Of a stretch of DNA of 64,000 nucleotides, positions 17,563-27,915 are shown one piece after another. The notes beneath the pieces were generated by a model. That model was given only the letters and a program-made list of their open reading frames with translations. It did not search any database and had not been told where the DNA came from. Where the stretch lies: positions 2,170,501 through 2,234,500 of the forward strand of contig NZ_JAMLIX010000001.1 in NCBI RefSeq assembly GCF_023953965.1, given 5' to 3'. The stretch's first letter is position 1. The number at the start of each line of letters is the position of its first letter. This DNA is from Bosea sp. (in: a-proteobacteria). GTDB taxonomy: Bacteria > Pseudomonadota > Alphaproteobacteria > Rhizobiales > Beijerinckiaceae. The translations under genes and the position numbers were made by a program.

Positions 17563-19581
17563 ATGGGAGATCGCGTTCGCGGTGACGTGCCACTGACGTC
17601 AACGCCCGAGGTCTCCAGCGTGATCCCCTTCCAGCCCGCCGCGGGATGCGGCCGTCTCCTGTTTTCCGTTTCGCTTCTCGGCCTGGCCTGCGCCGCCGGC
17701 CCGGTCTTCGCGCAGAGTCAGCCGGCGCCGCCGGCCGGGCAGGGCGCCATCGCCCTCGACGAGATCGTCGTCAGCCCGACCGGCAGGCCGACCCCGGCGC
17801 GCGAGGTCGCAAGCTCCGTCACCGTCGTCACGGCGCAGGAGATCGCGCAGCAGCAGCGCCGCACCCTGCCGCAGGCGCTTGCCGCCGTGCCCGGCCTCAA
17901 CATCGTCCAGACCGGCGGGCCGGGCGGCCAGACCTCGGTCTTCATGCGCGGCACCAATTCCAACCACGTCAAGGTGCTGATCGACGGCATCGAGGCCAAC
18001 GACCCGGCGACGCCGAACCGTTCCTTCGATTTCGGCTCGATGACGACCGACGACATCGAGCGTATCGAGGTGCTGCGCGGCCCGCAGAGCGGCCTCTACG
18101 GCGCCAATGCGATCGGCGGCGTGATCTCGATCACGACGAAGCGCGGCGAGGGGCCGCCGAAGGTCACAGCCCGCGTCGAGGCGGGCTCGCACGGCACCTT
18201 CAACCAGGCGGCGGGCTTCAGCGGCGGTGACGACCGCTTCGACTACGCCTTCAACGTCAGCCATTTCCGTTCGGATTCGAACGATACCGTGCCGAAGCAG
18301 CTCACCCCTCCAGGCCAGCGCGTGCGGCCGGACGCCTTCGACAGCTATAGTTATTCCGGCCGGCTGGGCTTTGCCCTCACCGACACGCTCAGGCTCAACT
18401 GGACCGGCCGCTATACCGACGGCAAGTTCCTCAACACTTATGATGCCGGCTTCCCGAGCCGCCCGACGCCGTATCGCTCGAGCCAGAACTACGGGCAGTT
18501 CCTGACCCGTGGCGAGGTGGTCTGGGACCCGTTCGCCGGGCGCTTCGTCAACCGCTACGGCGTCTCCTTTTCCAACCAGGATCGCTTCAGCCGCACCCCC
18601 AACGCCTTCGGCCTTCTCGGCCTGCCGACGGACTATCGCGGCGAGCGCACCAAGGTCGACTGGCGCGGCGATTACGAGATCGCCAAGGGCCACAACCTGA
18701 TCATGGGCCTGCAATACGAGCGCGAGCGACTGGAGACGACGAATCTCACCGCCTCCAACGGCAACAAGGCGGGCTTCCTCGAATACCAGGGCAATATCCA
18801 GGACCGCTTCTTCCTGGCCGCCAATATCCGCCACGACGACGACGACAGCTATGGCGGGCACACCACCTGGCGCATCGCGCCGGCCGTCATCGTTCCGGGC
18901 ACGGAAACCAGGTTGAAGGCGAGCTACGGCACCGGCTTCAAGGCGCCGACGCTGAACGAGCTCTTCGTCGACTATCGCCCGGGCTTCAACTTCCACGGCA
19001 ACCCGAACCTGAAGCCGGAGGAGAGCCGCGGCTGGGATGTCGGTTTCGAGCAGCCGCTCTTCGACCGCAAACTGCAATTCGGCGCGACCTGGTTTCAGAA
19101 CCACATCGACAACCTGATCGTCACCAACGCGACCTTCGATTCCTACGCCAATGTCGGCAAGGCCGAGACGAAGGGTGCCGAGGCTTTCGCCGCGCTGGAG
19201 ATCTCGCCGCAGTTCCGCATCCGCGCCGACTACACCTTCACGCTGGCCAAGGACGAGATCGCCCGGCAGGAACTGCTGCGCCGGCCGCGCCACAAGGCCA
19301 GCGCCACCGCGACCTGGACGCCGATGGAGAAGCTCACCCTCTCGGCGACAGTGCTCTATGTCGGCCCCTGGGTCGACGGCAACCGCGACTTCTCGGTGCC
19401 GCGCCTCAAGGCCAAGGGCGCGACGCTGGTCAACCTCGTCGCCGAATACAAGGCGACCGACAAGGTCACGGTCTTCGGTCGCGTCGACAACCTGTTCGAC
19501 AAGCGCTGGGAGAATCCGGTCGGCTTCCTCGTGCCTGGATTCGGCGCTTTCGGCGGGATCAGGGTAGCCTTGGGCGGATGA
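17563..19581 (+). CDS. btuB: TonB-dependent cobalamin receptor
   Basis: A 672-residue outer-membrane receptor. A signal peptide ends near AAGPVFAQSQP, then DEIVVSPTG resembles a TonB box. The plug domain shows RIEVLRGPQSGLYGANAIGG, and the barrel ends with VFGRVDNLFDKRWENPVGF and GGIRVALGG. It follows a cobalamin riboswitch and is coupled by a 4-bp overlap to the binding-protein gene. A GTG at 17620 just before the hydrophobic core is an alternative start. Confidence 0.9.
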   Translation: MGDRVRGDVPLTSTPEVSSVIPFQPAAGCGRLLFSVSLLGLACAAGPVFAQSQPAPPAGQGAIALDEIVVSPTGRPTPAREVASSVTVVTAQEIAQQQRRTLPQALAAVPGLNIVQTGGPGGQTSVFMRGTNSNHVKVLIDGIEANDPATPNRSFDFGSMTTDDIERIEVLRGPQSGLYGANAIGGVISITTKRGEGPPKVTARVEAGSHGTFNQAAGFSGGDDRFDYAFNVSHFRSDSNDTVPKQLTPPGQRVRPDAFDSYSYSGRLGFALTDTLRLNWTGRYTDGKFLNTYDAGFPSRPTPYRSSQNYGQFLTRGEVVWDPFAGRFVNRYGVSFSNQDRFSRTPNAFGLLGLPTDYRGERTKVDWRGDYEIAKGHNLIMGLQYERERLETTNLTASNGNKAGFLEYQGNIQDRFFLAANIRHDDDDSYGGHTTWRIAPAVIVPGTETRLKASYGTGFKAPTLNELFVDYRPGFNFHGNPNLKPEESRGWDVGFEQPLFDRKLQFGATWFQNHIDNLIVTNATFDSYANVGKAETKGAEAFAALEISPQFRIRADYTFTLAKDEIARQELLRRPRHKASATATWTPMEKLTLSATVLYVGPWVDGNRDFSVPRLKAKGATLVNLVAEYKATDKVTVFGRVDNLFDKRWENPVGFLVPGFGAFGGIRVALGG

Positions 19582-20429
19582 GGCTTTTTCGCGCGCGACG
19601 CTCGACGATCGTTCTCGCCGCGGTGCTGGCCGGCACCGCGGCGGGAGCGCTCTCGGCCAAGCCGAAGCCCGAGCGCATCGTCTCGCTCAACCTGTGCACG
19701 GACGAACTCGTCCTGCGGCTGGCCGGCCGCGACCGCATCGCCTCCGTCACCTGGCTCTCGCGCGATCCGCGCAATGCCAACATGGCGCAGGCGGCCCGCG
19801 CGGTCGGGGTCAATCACGGCCTCGCCGAGGAGGTCCTGGCGGCGAAGCCGGACCTCGTCGTCGCCGGCGCCTATACCACCCGCACGACGGTCGCGCTGCT
19901 GAAACGCACCGGCATCCCGGTGCGCGAGTTCGGCGTGCCGCGCAGCTTCGCCGAGATGCGCGCCCAGATCGCGGAGATGGCGGCGCTCATCGGCGAGGAG
20001 GCGCGCGGCGCCGCGCTGATCGCCGAAATCGATGCGCGCCTCGCCGCGATCGCCGCGAGGCGACCGGCCCACCGTCTCCGCGCCATCGTCCTGCAGCCCA
20101 ACGGCTTCGCCGTCGGGCGCGGCTCGCTGGTCGACGAGATCCTGAACGCCGCCGGCCTCGATAACATCGCCGCCAGCCTCGGCATCGAGAGCTATGGCCG
20201 GATCGCGCTGGAGACCGTGGCGCTCGGCGGGGCGCAGATGCTGATCCTCAACGACACGCCGGATGGGCCGCCCTCGCTCGCCACAGAGATCCTGCACCAT
20301 CCGCTGATCCGCAAGCTCGGCGCGCGGCTGACGCTCGTCGCCCTGCCGTCGCGGCTGTGGACCTGCGCCGGGCCGAGCGTGCTAGACGCCGTCGATCTGC
20401 TCGCCAGGGCCGCCGGGGAAGCCCGATGA
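19578..20429 (+). CDS. btuF: cobalamin ABC transporter substrate-binding protein
   Basis: A 283-residue periplasmic helical-backbone binding protein. After a signal peptide ending near GALSAKPKP comes RIVSLNLCTDELVLRLAGRD, the usual start of the BtuF fold, and AAKPDLVVAGAYTTR. Start and stop both overlap neighbours by 4 bp (ATGA). The family also carries siderophores and heme, but the riboswitch and BtuB support cobalamin or cobinamide. Confidence 0.85.
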   Translation: MRLFRARRSTIVLAAVLAGTAAGALSAKPKPERIVSLNLCTDELVLRLAGRDRIASVTWLSRDPRNANMAQAARAVGVNHGLAEEVLAAKPDLVVAGAYTTRTTVALLKRTGIPVREFGVPRSFAEMRAQIAEMAALIGEEARGAALIAEIDARLAAIAARRPAHRLRAIVLQPNGFAVGRGSLVDEILNAAGLDNIAASLGIESYGRIALETVALGGAQMLILNDTPDGPPSLATEILHHPLIRKLGARLTLVALPSRLWTCAGPSVLDAVDLLARAAGEAR

Positions 20430-21427
20430 GAGGGACCCCGCCGCTCATGCTGCTGGTCGCGCTGCTCGCGCTGGCGACGCTCGCCGTCTTCGTGCTTTCG
20501 GTCGCCATCGGCTATGCACCGCTCGATCTCGGCGCGGCTCTCGGTGATCTTCTCGCCGGCCGGCCGACGCTTCCGGCACTGGTGCTGTGGGAGTTGCGCC
20601 TGCCGCGCGCCCTGCTCGGCGCGCTCGTCGGCTTCAGCCTCGGGCTCTCGGGCGCGGCGCTGCAGGGGCTCTTGCGCAACCCGCTGGCCGAGCCCGGCGT
20701 CATCGGCATCTCCAGCGCCGCCGCCTTCGGTGCGGTATTGACCTTCTATTCCGGGCTCTCGGCCGGTTTCGCGCTCGCCCTGCCGCTCGGCGGCATCGCG
20801 GGCTCGGTGCTCGCGACGCTCGTGCTCTTCATCCTGCTCGGCCGCGGGGCCGGCACCACCACGCTGATCCTCGCCGGCGTCGCGCTCAACAGCTTCGCCG
20901 GTGCCGCGACCGCGCTCGCGCTCAACCTCGCGCCCAACCCCTTCGCCGCTCTGGAGATCGTGTTCTGGCTGATGGGCTCGCTCGCCGACCGCAGCCCGAC
21001 CCATGTCCTGCTCGCCTTGCCGCTGATGCTCGTCGGCTGGGGCCTGCTGCTCTCGACGGCCTCGGCCCTCGACGCGCTGACGCTCGGCGACGACACCGCC
21101 GCCAGCCTCGGTGTCGGCCTCGCCGGCTTGCGCGCCCGGCTGATCGGCGGCACGGCGCTGGCGGTCGGCAGCGCCGTCGCGGTTGCGGGCGCGATCGGCT
21201 TCGTCGGCCTCGTGGTGCCGCATCTGCTGCGGCCGCTGGTCGGCAACCGGCCCGGCCGGCTGCTGGCGGTCAGCGGCTTCGGCGGCGCCATCCTGGTGCT
21301 CGCCGCCGATACGGCGCTCAGGCTGGCGCCGATCCGGCCGGAGCTCAAGCTCGGCGTGGTGACGGCGCTGATCGGCGCGCCCTTCCTGTTCAGCCTGGTC
21401 GACCGCATGCGGCGGGAGGCGCGATGA
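20426..21427 (+). CDS. btuC: cobalamin ABC transporter permease
   Basis: A 333-residue FecCD-family permease with about ten membrane segments. Visible family motifs are LRLPRALLGALVGFSLGLSG, then GAALQGLLRNPLAEPGVIGI and GFVGLVVPHLLRPLVG. I chose the ATG at 20426, overlapping the btuF stop by 4 bp; an earlier in-frame ATG would add arginine-rich residues. It forms the channel with BtuD. Confidence 0.9.
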   Translation: MRGTPPLMLLVALLALATLAVFVLSVAIGYAPLDLGAALGDLLAGRPTLPALVLWELRLPRALLGALVGFSLGLSGAALQGLLRNPLAEPGVIGISSAAAFGAVLTFYSGLSAGFALALPLGGIAGSVLATLVLFILLGRGAGTTTLILAGVALNSFAGAATALALNLAPNPFAALEIVFWLMGSLADRSPTHVLLALPLMLVGWGLLLSTASALDALTLGDDTAASLGVGLAGLRARLIGGTALAVGSAVAVAGAIGFVGLVVPHLLRPLVGNRPGRLLAVSGFGGAILVLAADTALRLAPIRPELKLGVVTALIGAPFLFSLVDRMRREAR

Positions 21428-22203
21428 CCGTCGAGGCCCGCGCCATCACCGTCTCGCTCGGCGGCAAGCCGATCCTGCGCGACGTCGATCTCGATGTGAG
21501 GCCGGGCGAATGCCTCGGCCTCGTCGGCCCCAACGGTGCCGGCAAGACCACGCTGCTTCGCGTCCTCGCCGGCCTGAGCCCGCCGGCGGGCGGCACGGTG
21601 CGCTACGACGGCGAAACGGCCGCCGCGCTCGGCCGGCAGGCGCTCGCCCGGCGCGTCGCCTATCTGGCGCAGGGCGGCGAGGCGGCCTGGCCGCTCTCGG
21701 TCGAGGCCGTGGTCGGCCTGGGGCGCCTGCCGTACCGCCGCCCTTTCTCCGGGCTGTCGCCGGCCGATGACGCTGCGATCGCACGGGCCCTGCAAGCCTG
21801 CGACGCCGCCGATCTCGGCGACCGGACGCTGGGCACGCTCTCGGGCGGCGAGCAGCGGCGTGTGCTGCTGGCCCGGGCGCTGGCGGTCGAGGCCCTCTAT
21901 CTTCTCGCCGACGAGCCGCTCGCCGGGCTCGACCCGCTGCACCAGCTCGAGGTGATGGAGCTTTTGCGCCGCACGGCACGGGGCGGAGCCGGCGTCGTCG
22001 TCGTGCTGCACGACCTGACGCTGGCCGCCCGCTTCTGCGACCGTCTGGCCCTGATCGATCGGGGGAGGCTCGTCGCCGCCGGACCGCCGGCCGAGGTCCT
22101 CGACGACCGGCGCCTCAAGGCGGTGTTCGGCATCGCGGTGCTGCGCGGCAGCCATGAAGGCGAGCCCTTTCTCCTGCCCTGGGGAGTAAGCCATGACCGA
22201 TAG
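21424..22203 (+). CDS. btuD: cobalamin ABC transporter ATPase
   Basis: A 259-residue ABC ATPase. Walker A is GPNGAGKTTL, the signature is LSGGEQRRVLLARAL, Walker B is LYLLADEPLAGLD and the switch histidine is in VVLHDLTLA. It starts inside the end of btuC (ATGA overlap) and overlaps the next gene by 11 bp, so the whole operon is translationally linked. Confidence 0.92.
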   Translation: MTVEARAITVSLGGKPILRDVDLDVRPGECLGLVGPNGAGKTTLLRVLAGLSPPAGGTVRYDGETAAALGRQALARRVAYLAQGGEAAWPLSVEAVVGLGRLPYRRPFSGLSPADDAAIARALQACDAADLGDRTLGTLSGGEQRRVLLARALAVEALYLLADEPLAGLDPLHQLEVMELLRRTARGGAGVVVVLHDLTLAARFCDRLALIDRGRLVAAGPPAEVLDDRRLKAVFGIAVLRGSHEGEPFLLPWGVSHDR

Positions 22204-23212
22204 CGAAGCGATCCGTGCCGTCCTGCGCGCGCATCTCCTGGACGAAACCAGCCAATGGAATCTCGGCACCTTCGGCGCCATCGCCGAGTTCATGCGCGAT
22301 CCCGGCGAGCCGGTCGCGATCGTCGACGAGCCTGGCCGTCTCGCGGCGACCACGGCGCGCGGCGGCATCGGCTTCGGCGGGCTCGACGGCGTGCGGCTTT
22401 TCGCTTCCGAGACGGCGATCGGCACGATCTGGAGCCACCGCGTCGCACTCTGCCTGCCGGAAGAAGCCTGTGCGATGAGCCGGCGCACGGTTCTGACCGA
22501 CCTCGGTCCCGACAGCGAGGCGCTGCGCGCGGCGGATGCCGGCGCGATCCTGTTCGACATGGGGCTCGGCACGCTCCAGGCGGATATCTGCATCCGGACC
22601 GCAGATCCCGCCCTGATCGGGCTGCTGCGCGCCCAGGCCGGCCGTTCCCTGTTCGAGCCGGGCAACCAGGCCATGCCGGCGATCGTCGCGGCGGGGCCGC
22701 ACCGCGTCTTCATCGCCCGGATCGGCCGCTGCGAGGTCTATCAGCCGATCCCGCCGGCCGACGGCAGGAGCCCGGAAGGCCCGCATACCCATGTGCTGCC
22801 GCAATTGCTGCGGGCGGGCCGCACCCATGCCGCGACCGAGCCGGTGCCCGCCGGTCATGTGCCCTGCGCGCATCTGGTGCCGGTCCACCCGCTCAGGGAT
22901 GCGATGGGGCAGCCACGGCCGTTCGACCGCGATGCCTTCGACCGTTTCGCCGATCTGCTCGACCGCTTTGGAGATCCCGGACTGGTGGCGACGAAGCGCG
23001 CGGTACGGAACCTGCTGGCGAGCGATGCGGCGCCGGAGGCTTTCTCACCGCCGCCGAGCCGGTTCGGGCGCAACACCGTCAAGGTCGCCCTACGCCAGCA
23101 GAAGGAACGCGACGGACCGACTGGTCGCTTGCGGGACTGGCTCCGCTGCCACGATCCGCGCGATGGCCAGGGTCCGGGCGATGGTGGTGCAGACGATTAC
23201 GGCCATGGCTGA
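22193..23212 (+). CDS. uncharacterized protein of the cobalamin operon
   Basis: A 339-residue soluble protein starting MTDSEAIRAVLRAHLLDETS, overlapping btuD by 11 bp. I do not recognise a characterized family; I recall DUF6925-type proteins of this length in such operons, but that is uncertain. The middle is rich in possible metal ligands: GPHTHVLPQLLRAGRTH, then AGHVPCAHLVPVHP. A role in cobalamin or cobalt handling follows from the operon only. The last 50 residues are glycine- and aspartate-rich and may be variable. Confidence 0.75.
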   Translation: MTDSEAIRAVLRAHLLDETSQWNLGTFGAIAEFMRDPGEPVAIVDEPGRLAATTARGGIGFGGLDGVRLFASETAIGTIWSHRVALCLPEEACAMSRRTVLTDLGPDSEALRAADAGAILFDMGLGTLQADICIRTADPALIGLLRAQAGRSLFEPGNQAMPAIVAAGPHRVFIARIGRCEVYQPIPPADGRSPEGPHTHVLPQLLRAGRTHAATEPVPAGHVPCAHLVPVHPLRDAMGQPRPFDRDAFDRFADLLDRFGDPGLVATKRAVRNLLASDAAPEAFSPPPSRFGRNTVKVALRQQKERDGPTGRLRDWLRCHDPRDGQGPGDGGADDYGHG

Positions 23213-23500
23213 TACCGCCGGCTCATCGGCCAGGCTCCGGATCCTGATCCAGGCTAAAGGCGAGGCCACCAGGCATAGGGTCTCGTTGAAGCCCTGGAGG
23301 CAGGGCTGGCCATTCCCCCGCGCCCCGACAGGATGCGGATCGACCGCGGGGCGTCGGCGAGCCAGGGTCGCCAGATCACGAATGCGCGGACCTCTCTCAT
23401 ATCCTGCGCGACCCGGAGGGCCATGCCGGCCAAGAGGAGGCGTGACACCGGACCTGCTCTAGTCGCGGCCGAAGTCCCTTTGGCGGCCGGCGACGATGGC
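23213..23500. other. gap after the btu operon
   Basis: No gene recognised. The region to 23833 holds the perfect hairpin at 23501-23551 and the 92-bp repeat copy B. Confidence 0.4.
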
Positions 23501-23551
23501 GCGCCGGCTTTCCTTCCTCCGCTTCTTCTCGGGAGGAAGGAAAGCCGGCGC
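23501..23551. repeat. perfect 20-bp inverted repeat (hairpin)
   Basis: Arms GCGCCGGCTTTCCTTCCTCC (23501-23520) and its exact complement (23532-23551) enclose 11 nt. There is no T-run after it, so it is not a plain terminator. It could be a small mobile palindrome, a replication or recombination hairpin, or an RNA processing site. Confidence 0.7.
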
Positions 23552-23718
23552 TTGTTGCGCGGCACCCGTCGGCGGCAACCGACGCCACCGTCGAACAGCG
23601 GCGGACGGAGGCGGCGATATCTTCGGCACCGGTGATGTCCAGCGCAATATCCGACTGGCTGCAGGGGCATGCAACCCAATCGCTTGTCCGATGGCTGGTC
23701 ACGCCCGCCGAGTTCGCC

Positions 23719-23810
23719 CTCAAATCCGCGCTGGAAAAGCCGGCCGCTTGAGGCCAGAAATCAAACTCGGGACCCTCCCTCAGACCGCGGGAGAAAAGGG
23801 TCGCAGGTCA
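23719..23810. repeat. 92-bp dispersed repeat, copy B
   Basis: Same length and orientation as copy A at 5766-5857, with about ten substitutions. It lies 24 nt beyond the stop codon of a truncated esterase gene. Confidence 0.75.
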
Positions 23811-23833
23811 TGCGTCCTGCTCCACAAACGGGC

Positions 23834-24280
23834 CTACGGGTCTCGTCTGAGGAAGGTGGTGATGAAGTCTGCTTCCTGCGGGCGGACTTCGTGGCCGCCA
23901 TCGTGCAATCGCAGGTCAACCTTGGCGCCCTGTTCTGCAAGATACCTTGCCAGGGACTCGGTCAGCGGCAGCGGCGAGATGGGGTCATGCCGGCCGGCGG
24001 TAATCAGCACATCGAGAGACTTCAGCGCAGCATTCGCCTCAGGCTCCCACGGGATCAGCGGATGCATCAGCACAACACGGTCGAACAGTTCAGGCGCCTC
24101 GAAGATCACCGAAGCGAGGATGTTGGCCCCATTCGAATAGCCAAGTCCGTAAACGGGAGCGCCGTCATGCGCCTTGCGATGCGCCCGGATGAAGTCGGTC
24201 ATCTTTTCGGTGCGAAAGGCAAGGTCGACCATGTCGTAGACGCCTTCCGCCCGTCTGCGAAAGAAGCGGTTTGCGCCATA
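23834..24280 (-). pseudogene. truncated carboxylesterase/phospholipase-type hydrolase
   Basis: Homology starts at NRFFRRRAEGVYDMVDLAFR and runs to FITTFL before the stop at 23834. The catalytic Ser (GYSNGAN), Asp (GRHDPI) and His (GGHEVRP) are present. The family has about 60 more residues at the front, including the LLHGTGG oxyanion loop; the frame upstream of 24280 is unrelated arginine- and proline-rich sequence. I read it as a gene that lost its 5' end. Confidence 0.65.
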
Positions 24281-24466
24281 CTCGGAAAGCGATGAACATC
24301 CCCTCGTCGCTGCAACGACGCCGGCAAAAGGAAGCCGAGCTGGCGGCGAGCCGTGCAGCGCTTCGGCGCCTGCCCCCGATGGCCCGGGCCGTTGCGCATT
24401 GAAGCCCATTCGAGGGTGCTCCATCCCCTCCCGTTTCAGCAAAACCCCTGCGCGCAGGAGCTCATC

Positions 24467-24808
24467 GTGACGACGAACGAACCAAGCCCTGCGAACGGCG
24501 ACTCACGGGAATACTGGGCCGCGGCCCGGGAAGGACGCCTGCTTCTCCAGAAATGCCGCGCCTGCCGGTCGTTTCAGTTTCCGCCCCGGCATCATTGCGC
24601 GGCCTGCTGGGAAGCTGATCTCGATCAGGTGGAGGCCGGCGGGTTTGGCCGTATCGAGAGCTTCACGATCGTCAGGCGGGCGCCGACGGCGGCATACCGA
24701 GACAAGGTTCCCTATGTCGTCGCGGCGGTCCTGCTCGACGAGGGGGCGCGGATGATCACCAATATCCTCGGGGACGATGCCCTGGATGCGAAGATCGGCG
24801 ACCGCGTG
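24467..24808 (+). pseudogene. DUF35 zinc-ribbon/OB-fold protein, C-terminally truncated
   Basis: Starts at a GTG with AGGAG 6 nt upstream and reads TTNEPSPANGDSREYWAAA, then a rubredoxin-like zinc ribbon CRAC...CAAC and an OB-fold ending near DAKIGDRV. DUF35 proteins partner acyl-CoA thiolases and help place acyl-CoA. After GDRV the homology stops, yet no stop codon follows and the frame continues through about 63 unrelated residues into the thiolase. Either a broken gene or an accidental fusion. Confidence 0.6.
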
Positions 24809-24997
24809 CCGCAATCAGTGTGCCAGCGCGGCCGAACAACGATATCGTGCTCCAGCGGCGATCGGTACGAGGAGGCTGGTTTGCGAAGCCTTGCAACCTT
24901 CCTGCCAGTGCTGGCATGGCGATTGCGGCGATGGGTGAGGCAAACCGAAGGCCTTCCGTGTACACGAAGACCTTCAAGTGGGATCTTGGGTGAGACG

Positions 24998-26206
<1,209 letters not shown>

Positions 26207-26604
26207 CATGTAGTAGTTTTCGCGATTGTCGAAGAAGATTTATAATATGTTTTGTATATTTTTTCATATTTTCATAATTCAGCCTCAAAATCCTTCCCAA
26301 ACCGGCGCTGCAGCTTGCCCATGAAATGCTCCTCTTTCCGTCAGAAGAGCTCTCCACTTTCCCGAAGCAAGTCCGCAAGAAGCGTGATCCGGTTCACGGG
26401 AGAGCGGTGTGGGGCCGTTCGCCCGCCTGTTGCCAAATGGTCGCTCCCGCTCGGATCCGTCTCCTATCCGTCACGAGCATAGAGAGCAGGGGGATATTGG
26501 AGTCCGGGCGCCAGTGATGTAACTTTATAACTTATCATTTGATGGAGGAGCTCGATGCGGGTCTTGCGGGGTTGGGTTGAGTATGGTGCTGTTTCGAAGC
26601 ACCG
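26207..26604. other. intergenic region with an AT-rich patch
   Basis: 26211-26282 is very AT-rich for this genome. A minus-strand mini-frame from 26321 (MGKLQRRFGKDFEAEL) follows a GGAG, and two plus-strand mini-frames (from 26542 and 26555) follow or include GGAGGAG; all are too short to name. The region must carry the promoter of the FAD-oxidoreductase gene. Confidence 0.4.
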
Positions 26605-27915
26605 GTGGAGTTCGGCCATGTGATTCAGAGCGACGAGGCCGATCGCGCCGGCGATCCCACCAGCGGCGGTGTCGGTGCCGCAGCGGACGAAACCCGCTGC
26701 GTCATCGTCGGAGCGGGTCCGGCCGGCCTGATGCTGGGCCTCCTGCTCGCCAGGGCCGGTGTCGCGGTCACGGTGCTCGAGAAGCACGCCGATTTCCTGC
26801 GCGATTTCCGCGGCGACACCATCCACCCCTCGACGCTGGAGGTCATGGCCGAGCTCGGCCTGCTCGACGATCTGCTGAAGCTGCCGCATACGCGGGCGCC
26901 TCGCCTGCATGCCGAGATCGGCGGCGCCGATGTCACGATTGCCGATTTCTCGCGCCTGCCGGTGAGGTGTCGCTTCATCGCCTTCATGCCGCAATGGGAT
27001 TTCCTGGATTTCGTCGCGGCGGAAGCCGGGCGCCATCCGGGTTTTCGGCTCGTCATGCAGACTGAGGTGACCGAACTGATCGAGGAGGACGGCCGGGTCG
27101 TCGGGATTCGCGCCGCCGCGCCCGACGGTCCGCTGATGCTGCGCGCCGGCCTGGTGGTCGGCGCCGATGGGCGCAACTCGATCGTCCGGGAGAAGGCCGG
27201 GCTCATCGTCGAGCGCTTCGGCAGCCCGAGCGACGTGCTTTGGATGAAGTTCTCCCGGCAGCCGGACGACCCGCCCTATACGATGGGTCACGGCGGGCCG
27301 CGGCAGGGCTTCGTCATGGTCGATCGCGGCGACTATTGGCAATGCGGCTATGTGGTCCGCAAGGGCGGTTTCGCCGAGGTGAAGGAAGCGGGCCTCGACG
27401 CCTTCCGCGCCGCCGTCGCCGCCGTCTCGCCCCTGCCGCCCGAGCGCATGCGGGAGGTGCGCTCCTGGGACGACGTCCATCTCCTCAGCGTGCGCATTGA
27501 CCGGCTCGCGCGCTGGTGGCGGCCCGGGCTGATCTGCATCGGCGATGCCGCTCACGCCATGTCCCCGATCGGCGGGGTCGGCGTGAACCTCGCGATCCAG
27601 GACGCGGTCGCGGCCGCGAACATCCTCGCCGCGCTGCTGCGGGACGGCATCGTCTCCGACCGGCACCTCGCCGCCGTCGAGGCGCGCCGCCGGTTCCCCA
27701 CCAGGGCGACGCAGAAGCTCCAGTTGATGATGCGGCGCGACAGAAGAAAACGCGAGGGCGACGAGGCGAAGCGCGCCGGCCCGCCGGCCTTCATGCGCTA
27801 TATCGCGCGCTGGCCGATCCTCTCCCGCCTCGCCGGCCGGCTGATCGGCCTCGGCTTCCGGCCCGAGCATGTCCGCCTTCCGCCGGCCGCGGCACGGGAG
27901 GCCAAGGCCCGATGA
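26605..27915 (+). CDS. FAD-dependent monooxygenase-type oxidoreductase
   Basis: A 436-residue FAD_binding_3 family protein. The FAD motif is CVIVGAGPAGLMLGLLLARA, with a second motif VVGADGRNSIVRE and the GD motif LICIGDAAHAMSPIGGVGVN. It starts at a GTG, preceded by about 30 variable residues shared with the fragment at 33812. It is followed with a 4-bp overlap by ybaN and then the hut/chu genes, so a heme-related oxidation is possible but unproven. Typical substrates of the family are aromatic compounds. Confidence 0.82.
   Translation: MEFGHVIQSDEADRAGDPTSGGVGAAADETRCVIVGAGPAGLMLGLLLARAGVAVTVLEKHADFLRDFRGDTIHPSTLEVMAELGLLDDLLKLPHTRAPRLHAEIGGADVTIADFSRLPVRCRFIAFMPQWDFLDFVAAEAGRHPGFRLVMQTEVTELIEEDGRVVGIRAAAPDGPLMLRAGLVVGADGRNSIVREKAGLIVERFGSPSDVLWMKFSRQPDDPPYTMGHGGPRQGFVMVDRGDYWQCGYVVRKGGFAEVKEAGLDAFRAAVAAVSPLPPERMREVRSWDDVHLLSVRIDRLARWWRPGLICIGDAAHAMSPIGGVGVNLAIQDAVAAANILAALLRDGIVSDRHLAAVEARRRFPTRATQKLQLMMRRDRRKREGDEAKRAGPPAFMRYIARWPILSRLAGRLIGLGFRPEHVRLPPAAAREAKAR
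26696..26782 (+). repeat. 87-bp direct repeat, copy 1 (within the FAD oxidoreductase)
   Basis: Matches 33918-34004 at 82 of 87 positions, same orientation. It covers the dinucleotide-binding motif. Weaker similarity continues upstream to the shared GGCCATGTGAT. Confidence 0.85.

Noticed and set aside
17151..17585. Plus-strand frame starting MQDENPTAYASPWEQLQRIV
   Set aside because: The first 30 residues look protein-like, but the frame then runs through the cobalamin riboswitch, so it is unlikely to be a gene.
17599..19293. A 564-codon minus-strand frame
   Set aside because: Opposite btuB, whose receptor motifs are clear.
20587..21420. Plus-strand frame running from within btuC into btuD
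   Set aside because: Only the part from 21424 has ABC ATPase motifs; the earlier part is an out-of-frame reading of btuC, rich in Arg and Ala.
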